Assembly: GCA_905479615.1 (NCBI GenBank)
Contig: CAJQNH010000239.1
Coordinates: 1 to 6,771, forward strand
DNA from: an uncultured Eudoraea sp.
GTDB taxonomy: Bacteria; Bacteroidota; Bacteroidia; Flavobacteriales; Flavobacteriaceae
Direction: 5' to 3'
DNA: 6,771 nucleotides
The position numbers were made by a program, and so were the translations under genes. This document shows positions 1-6,400 of this stretch, piece after piece (the first letter of the stretch is position 1; the number at the start of each line of letters is the position of its first letter). The notes beneath the pieces were generated by a model that made no database searches, was not told the DNA's origin, and worked only from the letters and a program-made list of their open reading frames with translations.

Positions 1-79
1 CTAAGTTATAATTTTAAGGAAATTCAATTTCTTTATTGGCATATGTTTTTACTAATTTAGTACCCTACAAGTTGCAAAA
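1..79. other. Left-edge region upstream of nadC, no recognisable gene
   Basis: This AT-rich stretch precedes the nadC start. One plus-strand frame is open from base 1 to a TAG at 58-60 (19 codons). It could be the tail of an upstream gene cut by the window edge, but the peptide matches nothing I recognise, and a run this short can arise by chance. There is no Shine-Dalgarno sequence before the nadC ATG. Near-matches to the Bacteroidota -7 element occur (TATGTTTT at 42-49, TAATTTAG at 53-60), but neither has a correctly spaced -33 TTG. I therefore cannot say whether nadC has its own promoter here or is transcribed from upstream. Confidence 0.5.
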
Positions 80-937
80 ATGATATCAGAAGAACAATTC
101 CAAAAGGAGATATCTTTAATAATAGAAAATGCCATTAGGGAGGATGTTGGAGACGGAGATCACAGTTCACTGGCTTGCATTCCTCAGAATGCAAAGGGTA
201 AGGCCAAACTATTAGTAAAGGATAAGTGCATATTGGCAGGTGTTGAATTTGCCAGACAAACGTTTAATTATGTAGATGAGGACTTGAGTATGGAAGTTCT
301 TATAAATGACGGTCAGCAAGTGAATTTTGGAGATGTAGCCTTTTATGTGGAAGGAAGTTCTCAATCTATATTAAAGGCGGAGCGACTCGTATTAAATGCC
401 ATGCAGCGCATGAGTGCAATAGCTACGAAAACTAGTTATTTTGTTTCGCTTCTGGAAGGCACCCAAACAAAGATCCTTGACACCAGAAAAACAACGCCAG
501 GAATACGAGCTCTTGAAAAATGGGCTGTAACAATTGGAGGAGGAGAGAATCACAGGTTTGCTTTGTACGATATGATTATGCTGAAAGATAACCATATAGA
601 CTTTGCAGGCGGTATAACGAAGGCAATTGAAAAAACCAAGCTCTATTTAAAGGAATCGAAAAAGAATTTGAAAATTATTGTTGAAGCCAGAAATCTTACA
701 GAAGTCGAAGAAATTCTTAAATCTACAGGTATTTATAGGATTCTTCTGGATAATTTTAGTTACGAGGATACCAAAAAAGCCGTAGCTCTAATTGGGAATA
801 AGAGTTTAGTAGAATCCTCCGGTGGAATAAATGAGAATACCATTAGAAAGTATGCGGAATGTGGTGTAGATTATATTTCTTCAGGTGCTTTAACACATTC
901 AGTATATAACAAGGACCTAAGCCTTAAAGCAATTTAG
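80..937 (+). CDS. nadC: Nicotinate-nucleotide pyrophosphorylase (quinolinate phosphoribosyltransferase, carboxylating)
   Basis: NadC converts quinolinate and PRPP to nicotinate mononucleotide, CO2 and pyrophosphate, the third step of de novo NAD synthesis in the cytosol. The 285 residues match the usual family length. The N-terminal open-face domain carries the EDVGDGDHSS segment (21-30) typical of the family start, which supports the ATG at 80. The barrel domain shows ERLVLN (101-106), the quinolinate/PRPP-binding block DTRKTTPG (134-141), the GGGENHR loop (153-159), LKDNH (168-172), the Glu-rich VEARN strand (201-205), LLDN (222-225), and the phosphate-binding ESSGGI (245-250) and SSGALTHS (267-274). 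All expected catalytic basic and acidic positions appear present. It is followed with no gap by the YihY-family gene (TAG then ATG), so it is probably the first visible gene of a four-gene unit. nadA and nadB are not in the window. NadC of the Bacteroidota usually reads very close to this, so there is no sign of transfer. Confidence 0.97.
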   Translation: MISEEQFQKEISLIIENAIREDVGDGDHSSLACIPQNAKGKAKLLVKDKCILAGVEFARQTFNYVDEDLSMEVLINDGQQVNFGDVAFYVEGSSQSILKAERLVLNAMQRMSAIATKTSYFVSLLEGTQTKILDTRKTTPGIRALEKWAVTIGGGENHRFALYDMIMLKDNHIDFAGGITKAIEKTKLYLKESKKNLKIIVEARNLTEVEEILKSTGIYRILLDNFSYEDTKKAVALIGNKSLVESSGGINENTIRKYAECGVDYISSGALTHSVYNKDLSLKAI

Positions 938-1900
938 ATGTCTGAGGAAATAGAAAGAAAAATAGAAAATATTCCCGTAATCAATTGGGTTGTAAGACTA
1001 CTTAAAAAAATTAAACTTCCAGCTTTTGAAGGACTCTCTCTTTATGACCTTGTTGAAATGTACATAATTGGGATAGTTCAGGGTGCACTTTCAACCCGGG
1101 CAAGTTCTATTGCATTCAGCCTTTTTATGGCTCTCTTTCCGTTACTTATTTTCCTATTTACATTAATCCCTTTTATCATTCCCTATGTGAGCGTAGGTAA
1201 TGAAAATTTTGATGGCCAATTTCTTGATTTTCTGGAGTCTTTTTTACCGTCGGCCACAGGAGATTATTTTGAAGTAATTTACTATCAGATAAAAGACCAG
1301 CAGAGTGGTGGGTTGCTATCTTCAGCATTTATTTTGTCCATTTTTTTAATGACCAATGGTGTCAGTGCCATTTTTGGAGGTTTTGAAGATTCTTACCATA
1401 TAAACCTAACCAGGAATTTCTTTAAGCAGTATGCTTTCGCAATGATGGTAGGATTTCTTCTTTCTGTATTATTGATTTTAGGTGCAGTGGGGTATGTATA
1501 CTTTGAGTTCTATATTCTGAAATATTTAAGTGAATGGGCAGCCGAAACCAGAGGCTATGACCTTTCAGAAAATGATATTGTGGGGGCACGAATTGGTAAA
1601 ACATTGTTTTTTATCCTGCTTTCCTATCTTACCACCGCCATCTTGTACTATTTCGGCACAATGGAAGGCAAACAGGCCAAGTTCTTTTCATATGGTGCCT
1701 TAATGACAACCCTCTTATTTTTATTAACATCCCTGTTGTTTGGGGTTTATATCGACAACTTTGCAAGATATAACGAATTATACGGAGCCCTGGCCGGTTT
1801 ATTAATTCTTATGGTATATATATGGCTGAATTCCAATATTTTACTACTTGGATTTGAGTTAAATGCGACTCTTAATTATCTTAGAAAAAAACATAAGTAA
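938..1900 (+). CDS. YihY/BrkB (virulence factor BrkB) family inner-membrane protein
   Basis: This 320-residue polytopic membrane protein belongs to the YihY/BrkB family. The family was once mislabelled ribonuclease BN; its molecular function is not established. The first 45 residues are polar and amphipathic, probably cytoplasmic. About six hydrophobic spans follow, near residues 57-84, 126-148, 165-195, 219-240, 250-272 and 282-307. Family signatures are the first-helix stretch RASSIAFSLFMALFPLL (54-70) and the C-terminal YGALAGLLILMVYIWLN (282-298) leading to LLLGFELNA (302-310), the counterpart of the usual LLGAELNA. The tail is short and basic (RKKHK). The ATG at 938 immediately follows the nadC TAG, and the TAA at 1898-1900 overlaps the next ATG as TAATG, so translation is probably coupled on both sides. 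Family assignment is firm. A role in transport or envelope maintenance would be inference only, and the neighbours (NAD synthesis, replication restart) give no functional clue. Confidence 0.92.
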   Translation: MSEEIERKIENIPVINWVVRLLKKIKLPAFEGLSLYDLVEMYIIGIVQGALSTRASSIAFSLFMALFPLLIFLFTLIPFIIPYVSVGNENFDGQFLDFLESFLPSATGDYFEVIYYQIKDQQSGGLLSSAFILSIFLMTNGVSAIFGGFEDSYHINLTRNFFKQYAFAMMVGFLLSVLLILGAVGYVYFEFYILKYLSEWAAETRGYDLSENDIVGARIGKTLFFILLSYLTTAILYYFGTMEGKQAKFFSYGALMTTLLFLLTSLLFGVYIDNFARYNELYGALAGLLILMVYIWLNSNILLLGFELNATLNYLRKKHK

Positions 1901-2343
1901 TGAGGTTTAGTTTTATCAAGTTATTTCTTTTAGGGATTTTGATACTGGTCTCTCATGGGGCAAATGCTCAGAGCATATTGGGTGAGTGGAAAACTATAGA
2001 TGATATTAGTGGAAACCCCAAATCTATACTTGAAGTATTCGAAAAAGGCGGTCGTATTTATGGGAAAGTTCAAAAGATTCTTGAAAAAGGTAAAGAAAAT
2101 GCGAAATGTATTAAGTGTGAGGGAGATCTTAAGAATAAGCCCGTAGTAGGAATGCTGATAATTGACGGCTTAAAAAATGAAAGTAAGAATGAATATAGTG
2201 GAGGGGAAATCCTTGATCCTGAAAATGGAAGAAAATACAGATGTAAAATTTGGTTAGATCCCAAAAATCCTAACGAACTGAAAGTTCGCGGTTACATTGC
2301 ATTTTTCTATAGAACTCAAACCTGGTTGAGGGTTAAAAAATAG
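1900..2343 (+). CDS. DUF2147 family secreted protein of unknown function
   Basis: This is a small exported protein of 147 residues. The N-terminus is a typical signal peptide: basic R2/K7, a hydrophobic core from about residue 8 to 17, and an ANA-Q cleavage context at 21-24, leaving a mature domain of about 124 residues. The mature part fits DUF2147, a compact beta-rich domain: GEWKTIDD (28-35), GNPKS (38-42), the GRIYGKV strand (51-57), PVVGM (81-85), the GGEILDPENGRKYRC block (101-115), and the C-terminal VRGYIAFFYRTQTWLRV (129-145). Cysteines at 70, 73 and 115 are in the mature protein; the C-x2-C pair and C115 could form a disulfide or metal site after export, which is inference. There is no lipobox, so it is probably periplasmic rather than a lipoprotein. 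The start overlaps the preceding stop (TAATG), which fixes the ATG at 1900. Function is unknown; position in the nadC-priA run suggests co-transcription, not a shared pathway. Confidence 0.9.
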   Translation: MRFSFIKLFLLGILILVSHGANAQSILGEWKTIDDISGNPKSILEVFEKGGRIYGKVQKILEKGKENAKCIKCEGDLKNKPVVGMLIIDGLKNESKNEYSGGEILDPENGRKYRCKIWLDPKNPNELKVRGYIAFFYRTQTWLRVKK

Positions 2344-2356
2344 ATGGTATAGAATA

Positions 2357-4813
2357 ATGGAAATCTTTATAAATGTTATACTGCCCATTCCTTTGGAAAA
2401 GCATTTTACATATCGCATTTCTGAATATGAAGCATCGCAATTAAAATTAGGAATGCGTGTGGCCGTACCATTTGGAAAAACTAAACTTTATACCGCTCTC
2501 GTTGTTGAACTTCATAACAGACCACCATTGGTATATGAGGCAAAGGCCATTCATGATATTCTGGATGAACAACCTATTGTAACATCGATTCAATTGAAAC
2601 ATTGGCAGTGGATAGCGGATTATTACATGTGTACACTGGGTGAAGTCTTCAGAAGTGCAATTCCAAGTGCACTTTTGCTGGAAAGTGAAACACTTATTTT
2701 ACCTAATAAGGATACCATAATAGATGAAGATCAATTAAAAGATGATGAATTTTTGGTCTATGAGGCTCTGAAATACCAAAATATCCTTCGTGTTAATGAT
2801 GTTATGGAAATTGTGGAAAAAAAGAATATTCTTCCTATTCTCAACAGACTTATTAAAATTAATGCCATCGTATTAAAAGAAGAAATTCATGAGCAGTATA
2901 AACCAAAAATGGTACGTTATGTTCGTTTGGGTCAGAGATATAATTCCGAGGTTGAACTGGAGGTTTTATTGAATTCACTTACCAGAGCACCCAAACAAAG
3001 CCAGGTCGTACTTTCATTATTTCATCTTCAGGCGACAAAAAAAAAGCCAATAAAGCTTGATGAATTAGAAATTGAAAGTAAATCGAGCCGGGCCGTAATA
3101 CGTGCATTAATAAATAAAGAAGTACTGGAAGAATATTTCATTCAAACAGATCGGGTTTCATTTAAGGGACGCAAAGAACTTGAGCCTCCAAAAGAATTGA
3201 ATGAATACCAGGTTACGGCGTTAAATGCAATTAGACAAAGCTTTAATAAGAATAAAGTAACCCTACTTAAAGGGGTTACTTCTTCCGGTAAAACTGAGGT
3301 ATATGTACAACTCATAGCAGAGTGTTTGAGTGAGGGAAAACAGGCGTTATATCTGGTTCCGGAAATTGCGATTACTACGCAACTCATTTCGAGGTTACAG
3401 GAATATTTTGGTTCCGCTATTTCAGTTTTTCATTCCAAATACAATATGCAGGAAAAAGTGGAAGTATGGAATAATGTTTTAGAGAATAAATCAAAAGCAA
3501 AGCTAATTATTGGGGCTCGTTCAGCCTTATTTGTACCTTTTGCAAATTTGGGTTTGATAATTATAGATGAGGAGCATGAAACTTCATTTAAACAGTATGA
3601 TCCTGCGCCACGATATCATGCCAGAGACGCTGCAATTGTACTTGGAGGGTTATTTAATTGCAATGTGCTATTGGGTTCCGCAACACCGAGCATAGAGAGT
3701 TACAAAAATGCACAAATAGAAAAATACGGATATGCACAAATAGACCGAAGGTTTGGGAATGTTTTAATGCCCGAAATAGAATTGGTAGATATCAAGGAGC
3801 AGCATCGGAAAAAACGAATGAAGGGGCATTTTTCTGAGCGTTTATTAGAGGAAATTACAGAAACACTAAACCAGGGGGAGCAAGTAATTTTGTTTCAGAA
3901 CAGACGGGGTTATGCCCCAATTTTAGAATGTACTACTTGTGGGCATTCCCCTCAGTGCCCCAATTGCGATGTGAGTTTGACGTATCATAAGCAAAGAAAG
4001 CAATTAAGATGTCATTATTGCGGACATCATATTGTTGTTCCAAATAACTGCCTTGCTTGCGGCAGCAATACATTAGATACGAAAGGCTTTGGTACTGAAC
4101 AGGTAGAGCAGGAATTAAATACCATTTTTCCATCTGCCAAAGTAGGCCGGATGGATCTGGACTCTACCAGAGGTAAACATGCACATGCTAGAATTATTCA
4201 TGCCTTTGAAAATCAGGAAATGGAAATATTGGTAGGAACCCAAATGCTTACCAAAGGCCTTGATTTTAGAAATGTCAATCTTGTGGGGATTATGAATGCA
4301 GATGCACTTTTGAATTTTCCTGATTTCAGGGCGCATGAACGCACCTATCAATTACTTACTCAGGTTGCTGGCAGAGCTGGCCGAACTAAAAAAAGAGGTA
4401 AAGTAATAGTTCAGACCTTCAACCCTTACCATCAGATACTTAAACAGGTAACCACGGAAGATTATGAAGGCATGTTTCAGGAACAACTGTATGAAAGGGA
4501 GCAATATAAATACCCTCCTGTCAATAGGATCATAAGAATTAGCTTTAAACACAAAGAGTACAATAAATTAAATGAGGCTTCTGCCTGGTTTGCAAAAGCC
4601 CTTCATAATGCTAGTGAAATTAAAGTATTGGGCCCTGAGTTTCCACCGGTTGCCCGAATACGCAATCAATACTTAAAGCATGTTTTGATTAAGATTCCAA
4701 AAGGCGTACCTCTTCAAAAAACAAAAAAAAACATCAAAAGAATTCAAAATTCTTTTGATGCTGTTTCCCAGTTCAAAGGCGTTCGTATAATCTATAATGT
4801 AGATTATATGTAA
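2357..4813 (+). CDS. priA: Primosomal protein N' (replication restart helicase PriA)
   Basis: PriA is the 3'-to-5' superfamily 2 helicase that recognises stalled or collapsed forks and reloads the replicative helicase. It has 818 residues, longer than the roughly 730 of E. coli but in the range I expect for this phylum. Order of parts: the 3'-end-binding N-terminal domain (1-105; INVILPIPLEKHFTYR at 5-20, RVAVPFG at 34-40), a winged-helix region (about 125-270), and helicase lobe 1 with Walker A GVTSSGKT (306-313, K312), LVPEI (333-337), GARSALFVPF (386-395), DEEH (404-407) and GSATPS (440-445). The zinc module has eight cysteines in four C-x2-C pairs (525/528, 534/537, 552/555, 565/568), inserted before lobe 2 with GTQMLTKGLDF (627-637), PDFRAHERT (655-663) and the arginine-finger motif QVAGRAGR (669-676). 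The C-terminal domain ends in NVDYM. All motifs are intact. Two A9 runs lie in the gene, and its 3' end contains a terminator-like hairpin read on the other strand. The start is 13 bases after the DUF2147 stop; no Shine-Dalgarno is seen. Confidence 0.97.
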   Translation: MEIFINVILPIPLEKHFTYRISEYEASQLKLGMRVAVPFGKTKLYTALVVELHNRPPLVYEAKAIHDILDEQPIVTSIQLKHWQWIADYYMCTLGEVFRSAIPSALLLESETLILPNKDTIIDEDQLKDDEFLVYEALKYQNILRVNDVMEIVEKKNILPILNRLIKINAIVLKEEIHEQYKPKMVRYVRLGQRYNSEVELEVLLNSLTRAPKQSQVVLSLFHLQATKKKPIKLDELEIESKSSRAVIRALINKEVLEEYFIQTDRVSFKGRKELEPPKELNEYQVTALNAIRQSFNKNKVTLLKGVTSSGKTEVYVQLIAECLSEGKQALYLVPEIAITTQLISRLQEYFGSAISVFHSKYNMQEKVEVWNNVLENKSKAKLIIGARSALFVPFANLGLIIIDEEHETSFKQYDPAPRYHARDAAIVLGGLFNCNVLLGSATPSIESYKNAQIEKYGYAQIDRRFGNVLMPEIELVDIKEQHRKKRMKGHFSERLLEEITETLNQGEQVILFQNRRGYAPILECTTCGHSPQCPNCDVSLTYHKQRKQLRCHYCGHHIVVPNNCLACGSNTLDTKGFGTEQVEQELNTIFPSAKVGRMDLDSTRGKHAHARIIHAFENQEMEILVGTQMLTKGLDFRNVNLVGIMNADALLNFPDFRAHERTYQLLTQVAGRAGRTKKRGKVIVQTFNPYHQILKQVTTEDYEGMFQEQLYEREQYKYPPVNRIIRISFKHKEYNKLNEASAWFAKALHNASEIKVLGPEFPPVARIRNQYLKHVLIKIPKGVPLQKTKKNIKRIQNSFDAVSQFKGVRIIYNVDYM
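4716..4760 (-). terminator. Intrinsic terminator of the LytTR regulator gene, embedded in the priA coding sequence
   Basis: A perfect inverted repeat has arms CATCAAAAGAATT (4732-4744) and AATTCTTTTGATG (4748-4760), with a 3-nt loop at 4745-4747: 13 paired bases, three of them G:C. On the minus strand the hairpin is followed directly by nine T (4731-4723), one G, then six T (4721-4716), the form of a Rho-independent terminator. It starts 53 bases past the regulator's stop codon, a normal distance. On the plus strand no T-run follows it, so it should act only on minus-strand transcripts. It covers priA codons 792-802, which must serve both as protein code and as terminator. Weak point: the stem is AT-rich, so efficiency rests on its length and on the U-tract. 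Confidence 0.8.
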
Positions 4814-5506
4814 TTAGACATTACTTAATGCTTCCGCCAGTTCTGTTTTTTTGTTTCTACTTAGTGGAATAGACCTGCCACTTACTTCAACATTCTTGCT
4901 ATTGAATTTCTCTATTTTTTCAAGATTTACTATATAAGACTTGTGGATTCTCAAAAATTTGTCTTCTGGTAATTGTTTTTCGAAAGCCTTCATAGTAGAA
5001 AGAATAACAATGTTAGCTTCATCGGTAACTAATTTAATATAATCACCTAATGCTTCTATCCACTTAATTTCATTAAGGATAACCTTTCTTTTCTTAAGAT
5101 TGCTCTTAACAAAAATATGTTCTTCATCTTCATGTACCTTATTCATCTGCTCATATTTGGCTACTGCTCTTTTAACAGAGGCATCAAAACGAGCCATTGT
5201 AATAGGTTTGTGGAGATAATCGGTTACATCATAATCAAATGCTTTTAAAGCATAATCTGGTTTGCCTGTTATTAAAATCACCTGAGGGCTATTCTCCAGG
5301 GACTCCAATAAGTCAAAACCACTAATAATAGGCATTTCTACATCAAGAAAAATCAAATCGATTTCATTATTCTTGATACCGTTTTTCGCTTCAATAGCAT
5401 TACTATAATCAGCTACTAGTGCTAGGTTAGGATGATTGTTAACTAATTTTGCAACTGCCATACGTTGCATAGACGAATCATCAACAACAATACTTCTTAG
5501 TTTCAT
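4814..5506 (-). CDS. LytTR-family two-component response regulator (REC-LytTR)
   Basis: This 230-residue transcriptional regulator has an N-terminal receiver domain and a C-terminal LytTR DNA-binding domain. The receiver (about 1-118) has the acidic pair D9/D10, the phospho-acceptor D55 in LIFLDVEMP (51-59), T80 in VILIT, and K100 in YLHKP, so it should be competent for phosphorylation. The LytTR domain (about 130-226) shows IFVKSNLKKRKV, IKWIEALGDYIKLV (147-160), LSTMKAFEKQLP (169-180), FLRIHKSYIVNL (184-195) and SIPLSRNKK (212-220). The ATG at 5506 is chosen because MKLRSIVVDD is the natural first strand of the receiver. The frame can be extended upstream only to a TTG at 5569, adding 21 residues unlike the family. 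No histidine kinase lies in the window, so the partner is unknown; in this phylum LytTR regulators commonly pair with LytS-like membrane kinases. The gene converges on priA, stop codon touching stop codon, and diverges from rpsF. Confidence 0.95.
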   Translation of the reverse strand: MKLRSIVVDDSSMQRMAVAKLVNNHPNLALVADYSNAIEAKNGIKNNEIDLIFLDVEMPIISGFDLLESLENSPQVILITGKPDYALKAFDYDVTDYLHKPITMARFDASVKRAVAKYEQMNKVHEDEEHIFVKSNLKKRKVILNEIKWIEALGDYIKLVTDEANIVILSTMKAFEKQLPEDKFLRIHKSYIVNLEKIEKFNSKNVEVSGRSIPLSRNKKTELAEALSNV

Positions 5507-5536
5507 AAAGGGGTTGATTTGTGGGGTTAAATCATC

Positions 5537-5570
5537 GACAAAGTACCGAAAAAACCTGTTTAACTGCAAT
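5537..5570 (-). promoter_or_regulatory. Candidate promoter for the LytTR regulator
   Basis: On the minus strand TTG (5569-5567) is followed after 21 bases by TACTTTG (5545-5539). This resembles the Bacteroidota -33/-7 pair but lacks one base of the TAnnTTTG consensus, so it is a weak call. If real, transcription would begin around 5530, leaving a leader of about 25 bases before the ATG at 5506. It would also exclude translation from the upstream TTG at 5569, which falls within the -33 element. Confidence 0.3.
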
Positions 5571-5600
5571 AAAAGTTGTAAACATTGTTAATTTTTACGT

Positions 5601-5649
5601 GTAAATGGTAAATGATTATACATTTTAAGTTTAATAGGTTAAGTTTAAT
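5601..5649. repeat. Short direct repeats, possible regulator-binding sites
   Basis: Two repeat pairs sit mid-way between the divergent genes. GTAAATG occurs twice in exact tandem (5601-5607, 5608-5614). TTAAGTTTAAT occurs twice (5625-5635, 5639-5649), separated by AGG, with a 14-base period. LytTR proteins typically bind pairs of direct repeats, but usually with about two helical turns between centres, so 14 bases does not fit well. AT-rich sequence makes chance repeats more likely. An operator role is inference. Confidence 0.4.
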
Positions 5650-5692
5650 TTCTTTGATTCTTGATACCTATAACGAAGATTTTTTCAATTTC

Positions 5693-5723
5693 TTGTAATT
5701 AGAACTAATTATTATTACTTTTG
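5693..5723 (+). promoter_or_regulatory. Bacteroidota-type promoter for the rpsF-rpsR-rplI operon
   Basis: A TTG at 5693-5695 is followed after 20 bases by TACTTTTG (5716-5723), an exact match to the TAnnTTTG -7 consensus of the primary sigma factor in this phylum. Transcription would start around 5728-5732, giving a leader of only about 16-20 bases, A-rich and without a Shine-Dalgarno sequence, before the rpsF ATG at 5748. An A-rich short leader is normal for highly translated genes in these bacteria. Confidence 0.8.
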
Positions 5724-5747
5724 CGCTCCTAAAAAACATAAAATAAT

Positions 5748-6086
5748 ATGAACAATTACGAAACTGTTTTCATTTTAAATCCCGTTCTATCAGATACTCA
5801 GATAGAGGAAACAGTAAAGAAATTTGAGGATTTCTTAAAGAAAAATAAAGCCAAAATAGTGGCTAAAGAAAATTGGGGGCTTAAGAAATTAGCTTATCCA
5901 ATACAGAACAAAAAAAGTGGTTTTTATCACTTATTTGAATTTACAGCTCCCGGAGAGGCAATTACTCCCTATGAGCAAGAATTCAGAAGAGATGAGCGTA
6001 TTATGCGTTTTCTGACCGTTAAATTGGATAAACATGCCATTGAATGGGCGGAAAAAAGAAGAACAAGACTAAAAGCTAAAGCGTAA
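5748..6086 (+). CDS. rpsF: Small ribosomal subunit protein bS6
   Basis: bS6 is a platform protein of the 30S subunit that binds 16S rRNA as a heterodimer with bS18, encoded next. The 112 residues are a normal length for a form without the long acidic tail of E. coli. Family hallmarks are YETVFILNPVLS (4-15), WGLKKLAYPI (43-52), the GFYHLFEF strand (58-65), and RRDERIMRFLTV (80-91), followed by a basic C-terminus. It is the first gene of the ribosomal operon, just downstream of a strong promoter with a very short leader. Its stop is five bases before the rpsR ATG, favouring coupled translation and equal amounts of the two partners. No single-stranded DNA-binding protein gene or priB lies between rpsF and rpsR, unlike the arrangements in Firmicutes and enterobacteria respectively. 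Confidence 0.97.
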   Translation: MNNYETVFILNPVLSDTQIEETVKKFEDFLKKNKAKIVAKENWGLKKLAYPIQNKKSGFYHLFEFTAPGEAITPYEQEFRRDERIMRFLTVKLDKHAIEWAEKRRTRLKAKA

Positions 6087-6091
6087 GTAAT

Positions 6092-6388
6092 ATGGCATCT
6101 ATAGAACAACAAGCAAAAGGTAAAAAGGACGGTGAAATCAGGTATTTGACCCCACTTAATATTGAGACTAATAAGCAAAAAAAATATTGCCGATTTAAGA
6201 AATCCGGAATCAAATATATAGATTATAAAGATCCCGATTTTCTAATGAAATTAGTAAATGAACAAGGGAAACTTTTACCCAGAAGATTAACCGGAACTTC
6301 ATTAAAGTATCAGCGAAAAGTGGCCCAGGCCGTTAAAAGAGCACGTCATTTGGCACTTATGCCTTATGTTGGAGATTTATTAAAATAA
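6092..6388 (+). CDS. rpsR: Small ribosomal subunit protein bS18
   Basis: bS18 joins bS6 on the 30S platform near the mRNA exit. The 98 residues include a polar N-terminal extension of about 25 residues, then the conserved core: KYCRFKKSGIKYIDYKDP (31-48), FLMKLVNEQGKLLPRRLTG (50-68), TSLKYQRKVAQAVKRARH (69-86) and a LMPYVGDLLK end (89-98). A single cysteine (C33) is present, so this is not a four-cysteine zinc-ribbon form of the protein. Only GTAAT separates it from the rpsF stop, and 12 bases from the rplI start, consistent with one operon. Confidence 0.97.
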   Translation: MASIEQQAKGKKDGEIRYLTPLNIETNKQKKYCRFKKSGIKYIDYKDPDFLMKLVNEQGKLLPRRLTGTSLKYQRKVAQAVKRARHLALMPYVGDLLK

Positions 6389-6400
6389 AAAAAACGGATC

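Larger units (their letters stand above)
5507..5747. other. Divergent intergenic region between the LytTR regulator and rpsF
   Basis: These 241 bases are the longest gap in the window. They are very AT-rich and code for nothing I can support on either strand. They contain the strong rpsF promoter near the right end, a weaker candidate promoter for the regulator near the left end, and short direct repeats in the middle (5601-5614 and 5625-5649). I see no tRNA, no classical riboswitch and no hairpin with a T-run. The upstream extension of the regulator frame to 5569 is judged non-coding. Confidence 0.7.

Noticed and set aside
16..34. Possible hairpin AAGGAAA / TTTCTTT upstream of nadC.
   Set aside because: Only seven pairs including one G:U, almost all A:T, and the nearest T-run is 11 bases downstream, so it does not make a credible terminator or regulator.
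3255..3281. Nine-base perfect inverted repeat (AAGTAACCC / GGGTTACTT) with a 9-nt loop overlapping the priA Walker A codons.
   Set aside because: A 9-bp stem with a free loop length is expected about once in every one or two windows of this size by chance. No T-run follows on either strand, and the location is in well-conserved coding sequence.
2070..4552. Several minus-strand frames of 60-81 codons across the DUF2147 and priA genes.
   Set aside because: All lie antisense to plus-strand genes with full family motifs, and none has a recognisable domain or a start context of its own.
4819..4852. Short palindrome CATTACTTAATG followed by a T-rich stretch, considered as a plus-strand terminator for priA.
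   Set aside because: The stem is at most four to five A:T-rich pairs, and the T-run begins about 14 bases after it, too far for an intrinsic terminator.
5507..5569. Upstream extension of the LytTR regulator frame by 21 codons.
   Set aside because: It would begin at a TTG codon, the added residues do not resemble the family, and the ATG at 5506 gives the standard receiver-domain start. A candidate promoter overlaps the extension.
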